Part shown: piece by piece, positions 41,050-49,876 of the stretch
How the letters are laid out: each line of letters starts with the position of its first letter
How positions within the stretch are numbered: position 1 is the first letter of the stretch
Assembly: GCA_009377475.1 (NCBI GenBank)
Contig: WHTY01000021.1
Coordinates: 1-57,476 of the forward strand
Source of the DNA: Actinophytocola sp.
GTDB taxonomy: Bacteria > Actinomycetota > Actinomycetes > Mycobacteriales > Pseudonocardiaceae
DNA length: 57,476 nucleotides
Direction: 5' to 3'
Position numbers and translations under genes: made by a program
Notes under the pieces: generated by a model
Seen by the model: only the letters and a program-made list of their open reading frames with translations
Told to the model about the DNA's origin: nothing
The model's database searches: none

Positions 41050-42285
41050 TCAGAATCCGGCGACGTTCAGCAGCGGCTCCTGCACCCCGTCGGGGTCCTC
41101 ACTCGGCCACGTCCAGTCGGTCGTGCCCGCGTTCTGCAGCGCCCGCTTGACCTGCTCCGGGCTGGCCGACGGGTTGTTCGCCTTGTACAGCGCCGCCGCG
41201 CCCGCCGCGTGCGGGCTGGCCATCGACGTCCCCGAGATGGTGTTGTAGCCACCGTCGAGCCACGTCGACTCGATGCACACACCGGGCGCGATGAGGTCCA
41301 CGTCGTTGCCGTAGTTCGAGAAGTCAGCGAACGTGTCGTCGACGTCGTTGCGGCACGTCGACGCCGCGCCGCCGCCGGGCTGGCCGTTGAAGTCGGCGAG
41401 CGCGCTGACGGTGATCACCTCGTCGTACGCGGCGGGCACGAAGTCCTTCGCGTCGGCGTGGTCGTTGCCCGCGGCCACCACGAACGTCACGCCAGCGGCG
41501 ACCGCGTTGCAGATCGCGGCGTGCTGGGCGTCGCCGTCCGTGCTGCCGCAGTCGCCGTCGTCGCTACCGCCGCCACCGAGGCTCATGTTCGCCACCTCGA
41601 TCTGGTCCGCGTTCGCCGCGACGTAGTCGATCCCGCAGATCACGTCGGACGTCGTGCCGGACCCGAGCGCGTTGAGCACCTTCACCGGCCAGATCCGCGC
41701 ACCGGGCGCCATGCCAACGACGCCATTCGCATCGTCCAGCGCGCCGATGGTGCCAGCGACGTGTGTGCCATGGCCGTGCTCGTCCTCAGGGCTCAGGCTG
41801 AGCGTCGAGCAGTTCTCGGCGCCCGCCTCGTAGACGTTGAGGTCAGGATGGTCGAGGTCCGCACCGGTGTCGATCACCGCGACGTCGACGTCGACCCGCT
41901 GGTCAACGCCGTCGATCGCCGCGGTCGGACTCTGGTCGGCGTCGGCGCGGTCGATGCCGGTCGGCGTGCTCTGCGCAGTGCTGCGCACCGGCGTGTCGCG
42001 TTGGATGTAATCGACCGCCGGGCTGGCAGCCAACTGCTGCCGCGCGACATCGGTCAGCTTCGCCGAGTACCCGTTCACCGCCGAGCTGTAGACGTGCCCC
42101 ACCGTGCCGCCCAGCGCCCCGACCTGCTGCGGCGCCACCGACGCCGCGTCGATGCCGTCCTTGAGCACGACGATGTAGCTGTCGAGCTCACCGCCGAGCG
42201 TGTCCGCCGCCGCCACCGGCGCCGACGCGACCGTCGCGCCCGCCACCGCACACGCGGCGATCGCGACACCCATCTTCCTTCTCAT
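41050..42285 (-). CDS. Secreted S8 subtilisin-like serine protease
   Basis: A 411-residue exported protease. A signal peptide of ~27 residues is followed by an I9 inhibitor-type prodomain (about 33-100; SYIVVLKDG to AVDYIQRD). The catalytic domain has D139 in VAVIDTGAD, H172 in HGHGTHVAGT, N274 in AAGND and S354 in GTSMASPHAAG. The mature enzyme of about 300 residues with cysteine pairs resembles proteinase-K-like actinomycete subtilases. The first ATG (42285) has a GGGAGA site; the ATG at 42273 is too close to the next purine run. It is monocistronic. Confidence 0.9.
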   Translation of the reverse strand: MRRKMGVAIAACAVAGATVASAPVAAADTLGGELDSYIVVLKDGIDAASVAPQQVGALGGTVGHVYSSAVNGYSAKLTDVARQQLAASPAVDYIQRDTPVRSTAQSTPTGIDRADADQSPTAAIDGVDQRVDVDVAVIDTGADLDHPDLNVYEAGAENCSTLSLSPEDEHGHGTHVAGTIGALDDANGVVGMAPGARIWPVKVLNALGSGTTSDVICGIDYVAANADQIEVANMSLGGGGSDDGDCGSTDGDAQHAAICNAVAAGVTFVVAAGNDHADAKDFVPAAYDEVITVSALADFNGQPGGGAASTCRNDVDDTFADFSNYGNDVDLIAPGVCIESTWLDGGYNTISGTSMASPHAAGAAALYKANNPSASPEQVKRALQNAGTTDWTWPSEDPDGVQEPLLNVAGF

Positions 42286-42327
42286 TAACTTCGTCTCCCA
42301 ATGCGTCGATACGGCGGCGTGTCCGAT

Positions 42328-42346
42328 ATGTGAGTCGGTTTCACAT
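42328..42346. promoter_or_regulatory. Inverted repeat upstream of the subtilase gene
   Basis: ATGTGA-GTCGGTT-TCACAT is a 6-bp inverted repeat with a 7-bp spacer, 43 bp upstream of the protease start. The spacer is one base too long for a classical CRP site, so the binding protein is unknown. Confidence 0.3.
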
Positions 42347-42493
42347 CCGCTGGCTCACGCTGCTCAACGCACGGGGTGAGCTGGGGAAACGGGTCGCGGT
42401 GGGGAATTTTCCAAGAGCGGCCAGGTTGGTGAGTCGATTACTCCATATGTCGTAGCTCACAACGTGCGGAACCCGACGAAAGGCGTTGCGTGG

Positions 42494-43699
42494 CTAGGTC
42501 TCGCGACTGCCGAGTCGCGCCCGCACCCGGTGGCTCTGCTCGCCACCGTTGCCGGCGGTGTCGAACGGCGCCGCCAGCACCAGCGACGCCGCGCCCCGTG
42601 CCCACTGGTCGTCACGCCATGGCTCGACGACGACGGGCAGCTCGGCCCGTGTCGGCGCGAGGCACCGACGCAGCGCGGGCTCGAAGCCGGGCCGCCAATG
42701 CTCCCAGGCGTCCATACCTTCACCCATCAGGACGACGACTTCGGGGTCGAGGGTGAGCACGATCCCGGACAGTGACCTGCCGAGCAGCTCGCCCGCCTCG
42801 CGATAGACGTCTTGGGCGGCGGTGTCGCCATCGCGGGCCGCCCGCAACAGCGTCGCGAGCCGACCGCGCGCGCCGACAAGGCCACGCTCCCTGGCCGTAC
42901 GCAACAGGCCCGCCGCGCCGATGTGCGCTTCGAGGCAGCCGGTATCGCCGCAGCCGCACACCGGGCCATCGCTGGACACCGGGATGTGCCCGATCTCGCC
43001 CGCGCTACCGGTCGCTCCCCGATAGATCGCCTTGTCCAGCACCATCGCGCAGCCGATCCCTTTGCCTATGGTCACGACGAGGTACGACGAGTGGTCGCGC
43101 CCGATGCCGTAGACCTGCTCTGCCGCGGCCAGCGTGTTGACGTCGTTGTCGACAAGCACCGGCGCGTCGAGCGTCTTGCGCAGCACGGGACCGATCGGCA
43201 CCGCATGCCAGCCGAACGACGGGGCGCGCACGAAACCGGACTCCTGCGAGTCGACCGAGCCGGGCACGCCGACGCCGACGCCCAGCAGTCGTTCGCCAAT
43301 GGTGTTCACCTCGCCAGCCAAGATCTCGGCGAGCTCGCGCGGGGCGTCCGGGGAGTTCGGCGAGAACGGATGCTGAGTCCACGTTCGCACCGAACCGTCC
43401 AGCTCGACGGTCACCAGCGCGACACGGTCCGCCGTCACCGTCGCACCCAGCGCGACGCCAGCGCCAGCGACAAGCCCAAGCAGCTTCGCGGGCCTGCCAC
43501 CGCGCGACGGTACCGAAACCCGCTCCTCGACAACGCCCCGCGCGATGAGGTCCCTTGTCACCTGCGTGACGGTGGCGGGACTCAGTCCGAGCGAGCGGGC
43601 GATGTCGACCCGCGACGATGGCTTTCGCGTGCCGAGCAGGCCGACGATCGCCGCGGGCACGCCATCGCCGCGTGGGGTGGAGCCTCGCGTGCTCACCAC
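42494..43699 (-). CDS. ROK-family transcriptional repressor
   Basis: A 401-residue protein. The N-terminal winged helix is [32 protein letters not shown]. The ROK sugar-kinase-like domain has [23 protein letters not shown] and the zinc motif [11 protein letters not shown]. Members repress sugar-uptake genes and respond to a sugar. The GTG at 43699 follows AAGGAG by eight bases; a second GTG is adjacent. It is divergent from a sugar-type ABC ATPase, the likely target, and a 26-bp palindrome overlaps its own promoter. Confidence 0.86.
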   Translation of the reverse strand: MVSTRGSTPRGDGVPAAIVGLLGTRKPSSRVDIARSLGLSPATVTQVTRDLIARGVVEERVSVPSRGGRPAKLLGLVAGAGVALGATVTADRVALVTVELDGSVRTWTQHPFSPNSPDAPRELAEILAGEVNTIGERLLGVGVGVPGSVDSQESGFVRAPSFGWHAVPIGPVLRKTLDAPVLVDNDVNTLAAAEQVYGIGRDHSSYLVVTIGKGIGCAMVLDKAIYRGATGSAGEIGHIPVSSDGPVCGCGDTGCLEAHIGAAGLLRTARERGLVGARGRLATLLRAARDGDTAAQDVYREAGELLGRSLSGIVLTLDPEVVVLMGEGMDAWEHWRPGFEPALRRCLAPTRAELPVVVEPWRDDQWARGAASLVLAAPFDTAGNGGEQSHRVRARLGSRET

Positions 43700-43713
43700 C
43701 AGGTCACTCCTTT

Positions 43714-43739
43714 GTTTGACACTAAAATTACTGGCAAAC
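43714..43739. promoter_or_regulatory. 26-bp palindromic operator upstream of the ROK gene
   Basis: Arms GTTTGACA (43714-43721) and TGGCAAAC (43732-43739) flank an AT core CTAAAATTAC. On the plus strand TTTGACA also looks like a -35 hexamer. It lies 15 bp upstream of the ROK start and is the obvious autoregulatory site. Confidence 0.6.
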
Positions 43740-43749
43740 TAAGTGCGCA

Positions 43750-43870
43750 CGACCACGGTGTCACACCGAATGCCGGGACGCGAACGGGGAATACGGCGCA
43801 CGCGAACGCGGAACATGAGGCGCTTGGCGGGGGACACGGCGCGCGGAGCGGGGGACACGGCGTTCGATGT
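43750..43870. repeat. Array of ~21-nt degenerate phrases (locus 4)
   Basis: Read on the minus strand, segments such as CGCCGTGTCCCCCGCTCCGC, CGCCGTGTCCCCCGCCAAGC, CCTCATGTTCCGCGTTCGCG and CGCCGTATTCCCCGTTCGCG follow one another at 20-22 nt intervals. They fill most of the 309-bp divergent gap between the ROK gene and the ABC ATPase. No gene is apparent there. Confidence 0.55.
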
Positions 43871-44008
43871 GGTCGTCGTGTGACGACGGCTACACAGTGA
43901 CGCGTCGCCCGGCTATGCTTCTTCCTCGGTGGGCGCTGGCTGGCGTCCGCTTATCACCTTTACTACGGATCGTCCGGCACGTACCTGCCGGTGAAGGGAA
44001 CCTGTGTT

Positions 44009-45100
44009 ATGAGTGCTGTGCGTTTCGAGAAGGCCAGTCGGGTGTACCCGGGGTCGGACACGCCCGCGGTCGACGCGCTCGACCTCGAGATCGACGACGG
44101 CGAGTTCATGGTGCTCGTCGGCCCGTCCGGCTGCGGGAAGTCCACCTCGCTGCGGATGCTCGCCGGGCTTGAAGAGGTCACGTCGGGCGCGATCTACATC
44201 GGCGACCGCGACGTCTCCGACGTTGCCCCGAAGGACCGCGACATCGCCATGGTCTTCCAGAACTACGCGCTGTATCCGCACATGAGCGTCGCCGAAAACA
44301 TGGCGTTCGCGCTCAAGATGCAGGGCGTGTCCAAGGAGGACCGGCTGACGCAGGTCAAGGAGGTCGCCGACCTGCTCGGCTTGCAGGACTACCTCGAACG
44401 CAAGCCGAAGGAACTTTCCGGTGGCCAGCGCCAGCGGGTCGCGATGGGACGCGCGATCGTGCGCCAGCCGCAGGTGTTCTGTATGGACGAACCGCTGTCC
44501 AATCTGGACGCGAAGCTCCGGGTGTCCACACGCAGCCAGATCGCCTCGCTGCAACGACGGCTCGGCATCACCACCGTCTACGTCACCCACGACCAGGTCG
44601 AGGCGATGACGATGGGCGACCGGGTGGCCGTGCTCAAGGACGGCCTGCTGCAGCAGGTCGACGTGCCGCTCACGCTGTACGACAAGCCCGCGAACCTGTT
44701 CGTCGCCGGGTTCATCGGCTCCCCCGCGATGAACCTGCTCGACGCCAAGCCCACCGAGGACGGCGCGGACGTCGGCGGCTACGTCATCCCGCTCGACCGG
44801 GACACGCGGGCGCTGACGCCGGGGCGGGCGCTGAAGGTCGGCGTCCGGCCGGAGCACTGGCGCATCGTCGGCGACGACCAGCCGGGCCTCGCCGTCGAGG
44901 TGACGCTGATCGAGGAACTGGGCGCGGACGCCTTCCTCTACGGCAGTGTCACCGAGAGCGAACAGACCGAACTCGCCGAGGTCGTCGCGCGGATCGACCC
45001 GAGGGACCCGCCGCGCAAGGGCCAGTCGTTGCGGCTCGCCTGCGACCCGGAACGGGTACTGGTGTTCGACACCGAGACGGGTGAGCGCCTGACGGCGTGA
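44009..45100 (+). CDS. Sugar ABC transporter ATPase (MsmX/UgpC type)
   Basis: A 363-residue ATPase. It has Walker A GPSGCGKS, Q-loop FQNYALYPHMSV, signature LSGGQRQRVAMGRA, Walker B VFCMDEPLSNLDAKLR and HDQVEAMTMGDRVAVL. A C-terminal TOBE/MalK-like domain follows (GVRPEHWRI). No permease or binding protein is adjacent. It may energise distant sugar importers, as MsmX does, or belong with the ROK regulator opposite. The ATG at 44009 has GAAGGGA upstream. A perfect hairpin terminator follows at 45130. Confidence 0.87.
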   Translation: MSAVRFEKASRVYPGSDTPAVDALDLEIDDGEFMVLVGPSGCGKSTSLRMLAGLEEVTSGAIYIGDRDVSDVAPKDRDIAMVFQNYALYPHMSVAENMAFALKMQGVSKEDRLTQVKEVADLLGLQDYLERKPKELSGGQRQRVAMGRAIVRQPQVFCMDEPLSNLDAKLRVSTRSQIASLQRRLGITTVYVTHDQVEAMTMGDRVAVLKDGLLQQVDVPLTLYDKPANLFVAGFIGSPAMNLLDAKPTEDGADVGGYVIPLDRDTRALTPGRALKVGVRPEHWRIVGDDQPGLAVEVTLIEELGADAFLYGSVTESEQTELAEVVARIDPRDPPRKGQSLRLACDPERVLVFDTETGERLTA

Positions 45101-45129
45101 CCGGGTGACAGCGTGATCGAGTGACAGCA

Positions 45130-45164
45130 GGGGCCGGCTGGCGAGCGATTCGCCAGCCGGCCCC
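45130..45164. terminator. Perfect 15-bp hairpin between the convergent ATPase and thioesterase genes
   Basis: GGGGCCGGCTGGCGA (45130-45144) and its exact complement (45150-45164) enclose a 5-nt loop, 30 bp after the ATPase stop and 8 bp before the thioesterase stop. Confidence 0.88.
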
Positions 45165-45171
45165 TTGGTGT

Positions 45172-45684
45172 TCAGGACCGCAGCCGGGCGGGGCCGGGTG
45201 AGGAGATGTCGCCCAGATGAGCGCACCGGGCCAGCTCCGCGTCGAGCGCCTCCGCGACGCGCTCCGGAAACGGGCTGGTGCGACGCGCCGACAGATCGAC
45301 GTGCGCCGAGACGAACTCCAGCGTGTTGGCCACCTGCTCGGTGGTGCGGTTGACCAGGAACGAGATGCCGCGCACGATCTTGTCGCTGCGGTCGAGCAGC
45401 ACGACGTGCGCCGACACTTCGTGCCCGACCAGCACCTCGTCGTGGTAGCGCAGGTGCTGCTCCAGCGTGAACGCGCCTTCGTCCGGCCGGGTGTCCTCCT
45501 CGTAGCCGAGCCTGCGGAACACGCCCCACACCGCGAACGACTGCAGCTCGAAGTAGTGCTTGATGTTCATGTGGCCGTTGAGGTCTTCGTACTCCGGCGG
45601 GATGGCCTGCTTCAGCTCCGCGGGGAGGCTCAACAGGTCCGCGACCGGCGGCAGCCATGCACGCCGCGCGTCACTCGATGTCAT
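45172..45684 (-). CDS. Hotdog-fold acyl-CoA thioesterase
   Basis: A 170-residue single-hotdog protein with the 4-hydroxybenzoyl-CoA-type motif YEDLNGHMNIKHYFEL, where the Asp or Asn-His segment binds the thioester. It ends in a helical tail. It would hydrolyse a short or medium acyl-CoA. The ATG at 45684 has GAAGGA upstream. It lies 66 bp downstream of the PLP decarboxylase stop on the same strand, but with no obvious metabolic link. Confidence 0.78.
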   Translation of the reverse strand: MTSSDARRAWLPPVADLLSLPAELKQAIPPEYEDLNGHMNIKHYFELQSFAVWGVFRRLGYEEDTRPDEGAFTLEQHLRYHDEVLVGHEVSAHVVLLDRSDKIVRGISFLVNRTTEQVANTLEFVSAHVDLSARRTSPFPERVAEALDAELARCAHLGDISSPGPARLRS

Positions 45685-45750
45685 CGACGTTCCTTCTCGG
45701 TCCGCTCGCCAGGCGCACGCCGGCGAGCCATGAGGTGACTAAGCGCTTGC

Positions 45751-47241
45751 TTAGCTTCCATGGTCGGACACCGAGCTGTCAACGCCCCCGCCGACACCGC
45801 CGCCATGGCGTGGGCCACAAAGCAGCGTGCGGTACTCCGCCTCGATGCGTTGCCACGCCGACCGCACGTGCTCGCGCGTGGTCGCGGGCGCGCCGATGGC
45901 CACCCGCAACGTCGTATGCCCGTCGATCTTGGTGTGGCTGAGGTAGAGGTCGCCGGAGTCGTTGAGCCGCGCCAGGAGCGCATCCGTGGCGGCCTCGGCG
46001 TCCGCATCGGACAGTTCCGGCCACAGTGGACGGAAGCACACCAGCCCGAACGGATGGTGTTCCAGCAGCGCGAAATCCTCGCTGGCACGCACCCAACCCG
46101 CCAGCTCGTCCGCGAGCGCCACACCGGTGCGGATGTGCTCCCGCAGGCCGCCCGCGCCATACCAGCGCAGCACCGCCCACAGCTTCAGCGCGCGGAACCG
46201 CCTGCCGAGCGGGATCTGCCAGTCGCGGTAGTCGATCACCTCGCCCGACTCGGTCGCGGCGTTGCGCAGGTACTCCGGCAGGATCGACAGCGCCTCGATC
46301 AGCGGCGCACGGTCGGCCACCCACAGCACCGTGCAGTCGAAGTTCGTCAGCAGCCACTTGTGCGGGTCGGTCACGTAGGAGTCGGCGAACTCCGCGACGC
46401 CGTCGTTGATCCACCGCAGTTCCTCGCACACGGCGGCGACCCCGGCGTAGGCGGCGTCCACGTGCAGCCAGATCCCGTGCTCGGCGCACACCTCCCCGAT
46501 GCGGCGCACCGGGTCGATCGCGGTGGTCGACGTCGTGCCGATCGTCGCGCACACCATGGTCGGCGGGTAGCCGTCGCGCTTGTCCTGCTCGATCAGCTCG
46601 GCCAGGTGGCCGGGACGCATCGCCAGCGTGTCCGGGTCGACGTCGACGATCCGGACGTTCGCCTGCGGCACCCCGGCGATGGCGGCGGCCTTCTCCAGCG
46701 AGGAGTGCGTCTGCGACGAGACGTAGAGCATGTTGCGGCCACTGCCTGCGCGGTGCAGCGCCGCCAGCAGCGCGACCAGACTGCCGCTGGACGCCGAGTC
46801 CTCGATGACCCCGCCGCCGCGCGCGTCGGTGCGCCAGCGCTGCGGCAGGCCGAGCAGGTCGGCGAGCCAGTCCACGACGACGGTCTCCAGCTCGGTGCAG
46901 GCCGGACTGGTCGCCCAGATCATTCCCTGCACGCCGAGCCCGGAGGACAACAGATCACCCAGGATCGCGGGGCCGCTGACGTTGGCCGGGAAGTAGGCGT
47001 AGAAGTTCGGGTGCTGCCAGTGCGTCACGCCCGGCATGATGACCCGGTCCAGGTCGGCGAGGATCTGGTCGAACGACTCGCCGTGCTTCGGTGGCCGCTC
47101 CGGCAGCGCCGCCCTGATGTCACCCGGCCGCACCTGCGAGCGCACCGGGTACGACTCGATCCCTGCCATGTAGTCCGCGATCCAGTCGATCACCTGCTTG
47201 CCGTGCTTGCGGAACTCCTCCGCTGACATGTGCCCCGCCAT
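45751..47241 (-). CDS. PLP-dependent group II (aromatic-L-amino-acid type) decarboxylase
   Basis: A 496-residue decarboxylase. It has the substrate segment HPNFYAYFPANVSGPAILGDLLSSGLGVQGMIWATSPACTELE, the PLP-stacking histidine in SSQTHSSLEKA (H179), D262 in HVDAAYAG and the Schiff-base lysine in VTDPHKWLLTNFDC (K295). It decarboxylates an aromatic amino acid such as tryptophan, tyrosine or DOPA. The C-terminal HGGGVGGGVDSSVSDHGS tail is low complexity. Two starts are possible (47241 or 47229); neither has a clearly better ribosome site. It follows the S15 peptidase gene by 37 bp. Confidence 0.85.
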   Translation of the reverse strand: MAGHMSAEEFRKHGKQVIDWIADYMAGIESYPVRSQVRPGDIRAALPERPPKHGESFDQILADLDRVIMPGVTHWQHPNFYAYFPANVSGPAILGDLLSSGLGVQGMIWATSPACTELETVVVDWLADLLGLPQRWRTDARGGGVIEDSASSGSLVALLAALHRAGSGRNMLYVSSQTHSSLEKAAAIAGVPQANVRIVDVDPDTLAMRPGHLAELIEQDKRDGYPPTMVCATIGTTSTTAIDPVRRIGEVCAEHGIWLHVDAAYAGVAAVCEELRWINDGVAEFADSYVTDPHKWLLTNFDCTVLWVADRAPLIEALSILPEYLRNAATESGEVIDYRDWQIPLGRRFRALKLWAVLRWYGAGGLREHIRTGVALADELAGWVRASEDFALLEHHPFGLVCFRPLWPELSDADAEAATDALLARLNDSGDLYLSHTKIDGHTTLRVAIGAPATTREHVRSAWQRIEAEYRTLLCGPRHGGGVGGGVDSSVSDHGS

Positions 47242-47278
47242 GGCCCCGACACTAGCCGCCCGCACGCCGCACGGGACG

Positions 47279-48997
47279 TCAGCGCGGCGACCGGCCCGGC
47301 CGCAGTCGGTCGGGGAGGGTGAACGTCCGCTCGGCGTCGGCGATCGTCGCCGCCGACACCGGCGCGGTCTGCTTCAGGTGCTGCTCCAGCCGGGGCGTCG
47401 AGCCGCCGTCCAGGAACCGCGTTCGGTCGCGGGTCAGGAACGGCAGCCCGATGCGCGCGGACTCCACCGTCACCGTGGTGCCGGTCGGCACGTGCGTCCA
47501 CCAGTCAGTGTCCGACCCGGTGACCAGCACGCCGAGCCGATGCCCCTCGGCGAGCACCCAGTCCTGCCCGTACAGCTCGAACGTCGCCACCTGCTCGCCG
47601 CTCCCCCGCAGCAACGTCGTGCCCCGGTTGACCAGCCGCGCGGTGCCGTCCGGAGCGATGTCGTAGACCAGCCCGACCAGGTTCGACCTCGGCGCGGGCG
47701 CGTTCACCCGGGCGGTCAGCTCCGGCTCGCCCGCGAGCCACGTCCGGTGCGGCATCGGCTGCGAGATGGACCAGACGCCGTTGCCGGTCTCGGTCGCCGA
47801 GCCGGTGGCGCGGTTGCCGTTGTCGTCGGCGTAGCTGCCCGCGTTCAGGTCGTTCCACACCGTCGTGGCGTCGGCGGGCGGCCAGGACTGCTCCGCGCGG
47901 TAGCGGCCGAGGTTGTCCTGCACCTCGACGGCGGGGTCCGTACGCTGCGGCTCGCCAGGGGTGACGCCGACGTGCTGGTCGAAGAACCGCATCACCTGGT
48001 CGACGAACGCCTCGACGCTGCGGCCGGTCTCGGTGCGGCCGTCGGCGTTCTTCTCCCAGCCGCGCACGTGGTCGAACTGGCCGAACCACGCCCGGTTCGC
48101 CTCGCCAGCGAGGTCAGAGAGGCCATTGAAAAAGTCGAACGCCGCGTCGGGCTTGGTGTTGGTCTCCAGGAAACCTTGGGTGAGGAACAGCGGCGTGTCC
48201 GAGCCGCGCGTGGCGCGCAGCAGGTTGCGTTCCAGCCAGAACGGCGTCTCGGGCTGGTCCTGCTGCTGCATGGCGATATTGACGCCGTAGCACCAGGCTT
48301 GCGGCGCGCCGTTGGCGTGGTACTCGGGCGAGTCGGTCAACGAGCCCGGCTTCGCGTCGATGGCCTGGAACAGCGCGGGCGTCGCGACGGAGTTCAGGAA
48401 CCGGACGCCGTTGTTGTAGAGGTAGTTGTAGCCAGAGAACACCGGCTCCATGGAAACGACGGCTTCGAGGCCATCGGGGTCCTTGGCCATGCCCATCAGC
48501 CCGGTCCAGGCGTCGTACGACTTGCCGATCATGCCGACCTTGCCGGTGGACCACGGCTGCGACGCGGCCCATTCGACGGCGGTCTCGACCGCGCCCTGTT
48601 CACGGTTGCCGCCCCAGTCGTTGCAGCCGGACGACCCGCCGAAGCCGGGCAGGTCGACCATCACGTAGGTGTAGCCACGGTCTAGGAGGTGCGTCAGGTC
48701 GAGGAAGTCGTAGAACCGCTCGTTCGGCCCCTCGTCGGTGACGCCAGCCTCGATGGTGGACCCGGAGTGGTTCAGGTATGGGCTCACCGTGAGAATGACC
48801 GGTGTCGGGGTGTCCTCGTCGATGCCAGCGGGCCGCAGCACATCGGCGTGCAGCGTGTTGATGCCGTCACCCGCCGGGAAGTACTCCTCGAAGTAGCTGG
48901 CGTCATCACGCGGCGCGGCCTCGGCCTGCGGGGCAGGGGCGACGGTGGGCAGCAGCACGCTTGTAGCGGCCACGACCAGCAGAGCGCGAATCCTCAT
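47279..48997 (-). CDS. Secreted S15-type Xaa-Pro dipeptidyl-peptidase / CocE-NonD hydrolase
   Basis: A 572-residue exported protein with a signal peptide of ~28 residues (ending AEAA). The alpha/beta hydrolase core has DLPGFGGSSG, the nucleophile in MIGKSYDAWTG (S160) and a probable histidine in FDHVRGW. The C-terminal jelly-roll carries GDRHRLGVLVTGSDTD-like family segments. Relatives release X-Pro dipeptides or cleave acyl esters. I choose the ATG at 48997, with GGAGGG ten bases upstream; longer forms from 49015 or 49042 would put extra residues before the signal peptide. With the subtilase it suggests extracellular peptide use. Confidence 0.83.
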   Translation of the reverse strand: MRIRALLVVAATSVLLPTVAPAPQAEAAPRDDASYFEEYFPAGDGINTLHADVLRPAGIDEDTPTPVILTVSPYLNHSGSTIEAGVTDEGPNERFYDFLDLTHLLDRGYTYVMVDLPGFGGSSGCNDWGGNREQGAVETAVEWAASQPWSTGKVGMIGKSYDAWTGLMGMAKDPDGLEAVVSMEPVFSGYNYLYNNGVRFLNSVATPALFQAIDAKPGSLTDSPEYHANGAPQAWCYGVNIAMQQQDQPETPFWLERNLLRATRGSDTPLFLTQGFLETNTKPDAAFDFFNGLSDLAGEANRAWFGQFDHVRGWEKNADGRTETGRSVEAFVDQVMRFFDQHVGVTPGEPQRTDPAVEVQDNLGRYRAEQSWPPADATTVWNDLNAGSYADDNGNRATGSATETGNGVWSISQPMPHRTWLAGEPELTARVNAPAPRSNLVGLVYDIAPDGTARLVNRGTTLLRGSGEQVATFELYGQDWVLAEGHRLGVLVTGSDTDWWTHVPTGTTVTVESARIGLPFLTRDRTRFLDGGSTPRLEQHLKQTAPVSAATIADAERTFTLPDRLRPGRSPR

Positions 48998-49068
48998 CGG
49001 CAGCAATCCCTCCATGAGCCAGACAAGGTGAACAACGCTCACGAACCGGGATGGTGACGGCGTGCGGG

Positions 49069-49593
49069 TCAGAAACCCCTACCGAAAGGCGCGCTACCGA
49101 CGGCCGACCGGAACGTCCTGACACCCCTGGGCTTGCCGCGCGCGGCAGGCGCCGCGTCATGCTGCGACGACGCCGACCGCCCGCGGCGGTCACCGCGTTC
49201 CGGTCGGCGCTCGCTCGCGCCCTTGGTGGACGTCGCGCGGCCAGGACGGATGTCATCGCGCCGGTCTGGCACCCGTTCCGGCAAGGGCTCGACCGAAGCC
49301 GGCCGGACCGCAACCGGCATCCGCCGCGCCGAGGGGCCGCCGCCATTGCGCGCCGGTGCGCGTTGCTCCCGCACGGTGAACGGCACCGTGATCGACTGCC
49401 GGGTGGCATCGGCGGGCGCGGCGCCGCCGGAGACATCCGACCGCGCATCCGGCATGAGGGGGGCCTGCCATTCGCCCGTCGGCAGCGCATAGGTGCCGGT
49501 GTCCGAGACGACGATCACCCCGCACACCAGCAGCACGGACAGCACAAGCCCGGTCGCCGCGTTGGCGCCGCGTACGGTCACCGAGTCTTGCAT
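49069..49593 (-). CDS. Small membrane-anchored protein with Arg-rich tail, function unknown
   Basis: A 174-residue frame. One hydrophobic segment lies near residues 10-30 (AATGLVLSVLLVCGVIVV), after which the sequence is disordered and rich in Arg, Pro and Ser (RPERGDRRGRSASS). AAGGTGG lies five bases before the ATG at 49593. The lack of a folded domain and the compositional bias make it uncertain that the whole frame is translated. It lies 71 bp upstream of the S15 peptidase gene on the same strand. Confidence 0.45.
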   Translation of the reverse strand: MQDSVTVRGANAATGLVLSVLLVCGVIVVSDTGTYALPTGEWQAPLMPDARSDVSGGAAPADATRQSITVPFTVREQRAPARNGGGPSARRMPVAVRPASVEPLPERVPDRRDDIRPGRATSTKGASERRPERGDRRGRSASSQHDAAPAARGKPRGVRTFRSAVGSAPFGRGF

Positions 49594-49804
49594 CCGCGCC
49601 ACCTTGCGTTGTTCGTGTCCGCCAAGGTCCCACAGTACCCAATCGGGACAATTAGCTCATAGAGACGAAACCTCTAAAGATTCGTCAGGGTCACTCAGAA
49701 GACCCTCGCGTGGTGGGCACCGTTCTCATCAACGGTCGCACAGCGCGCGAGATGCGACGTCGGCGCGATTCGTTCGTTGTTTCTGGCAGTTCCTCGCCGA
49801 CGGG

Positions 49805-49876
49805 CTGACACCGCCTTCCCGCGAGTCGCACCGTATTTCCCGCGAGTTGCACCTTCCGGTCCCGCGAGTTGCGACT
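49805..49876. repeat. Array of ~21-nt degenerate phrases (locus 5)
   Basis: Three units follow one another: GCGAGTCGCACCGTATTTCC, GCGAGTTGCACCTTCCGGTC and GCGAGTTGCGACTTACAACC. The last reaches the stop codon of the gene at 49876. The rest of the 282-bp gap (49594-49804) shows no gene. Confidence 0.6.

Noticed and set aside
42328..42346. CRP/GlxR binding site
   Set aside because: The arms TGTGA and TCACA are 7 bp apart rather than the required 6; kept only as an unnamed inverted repeat.
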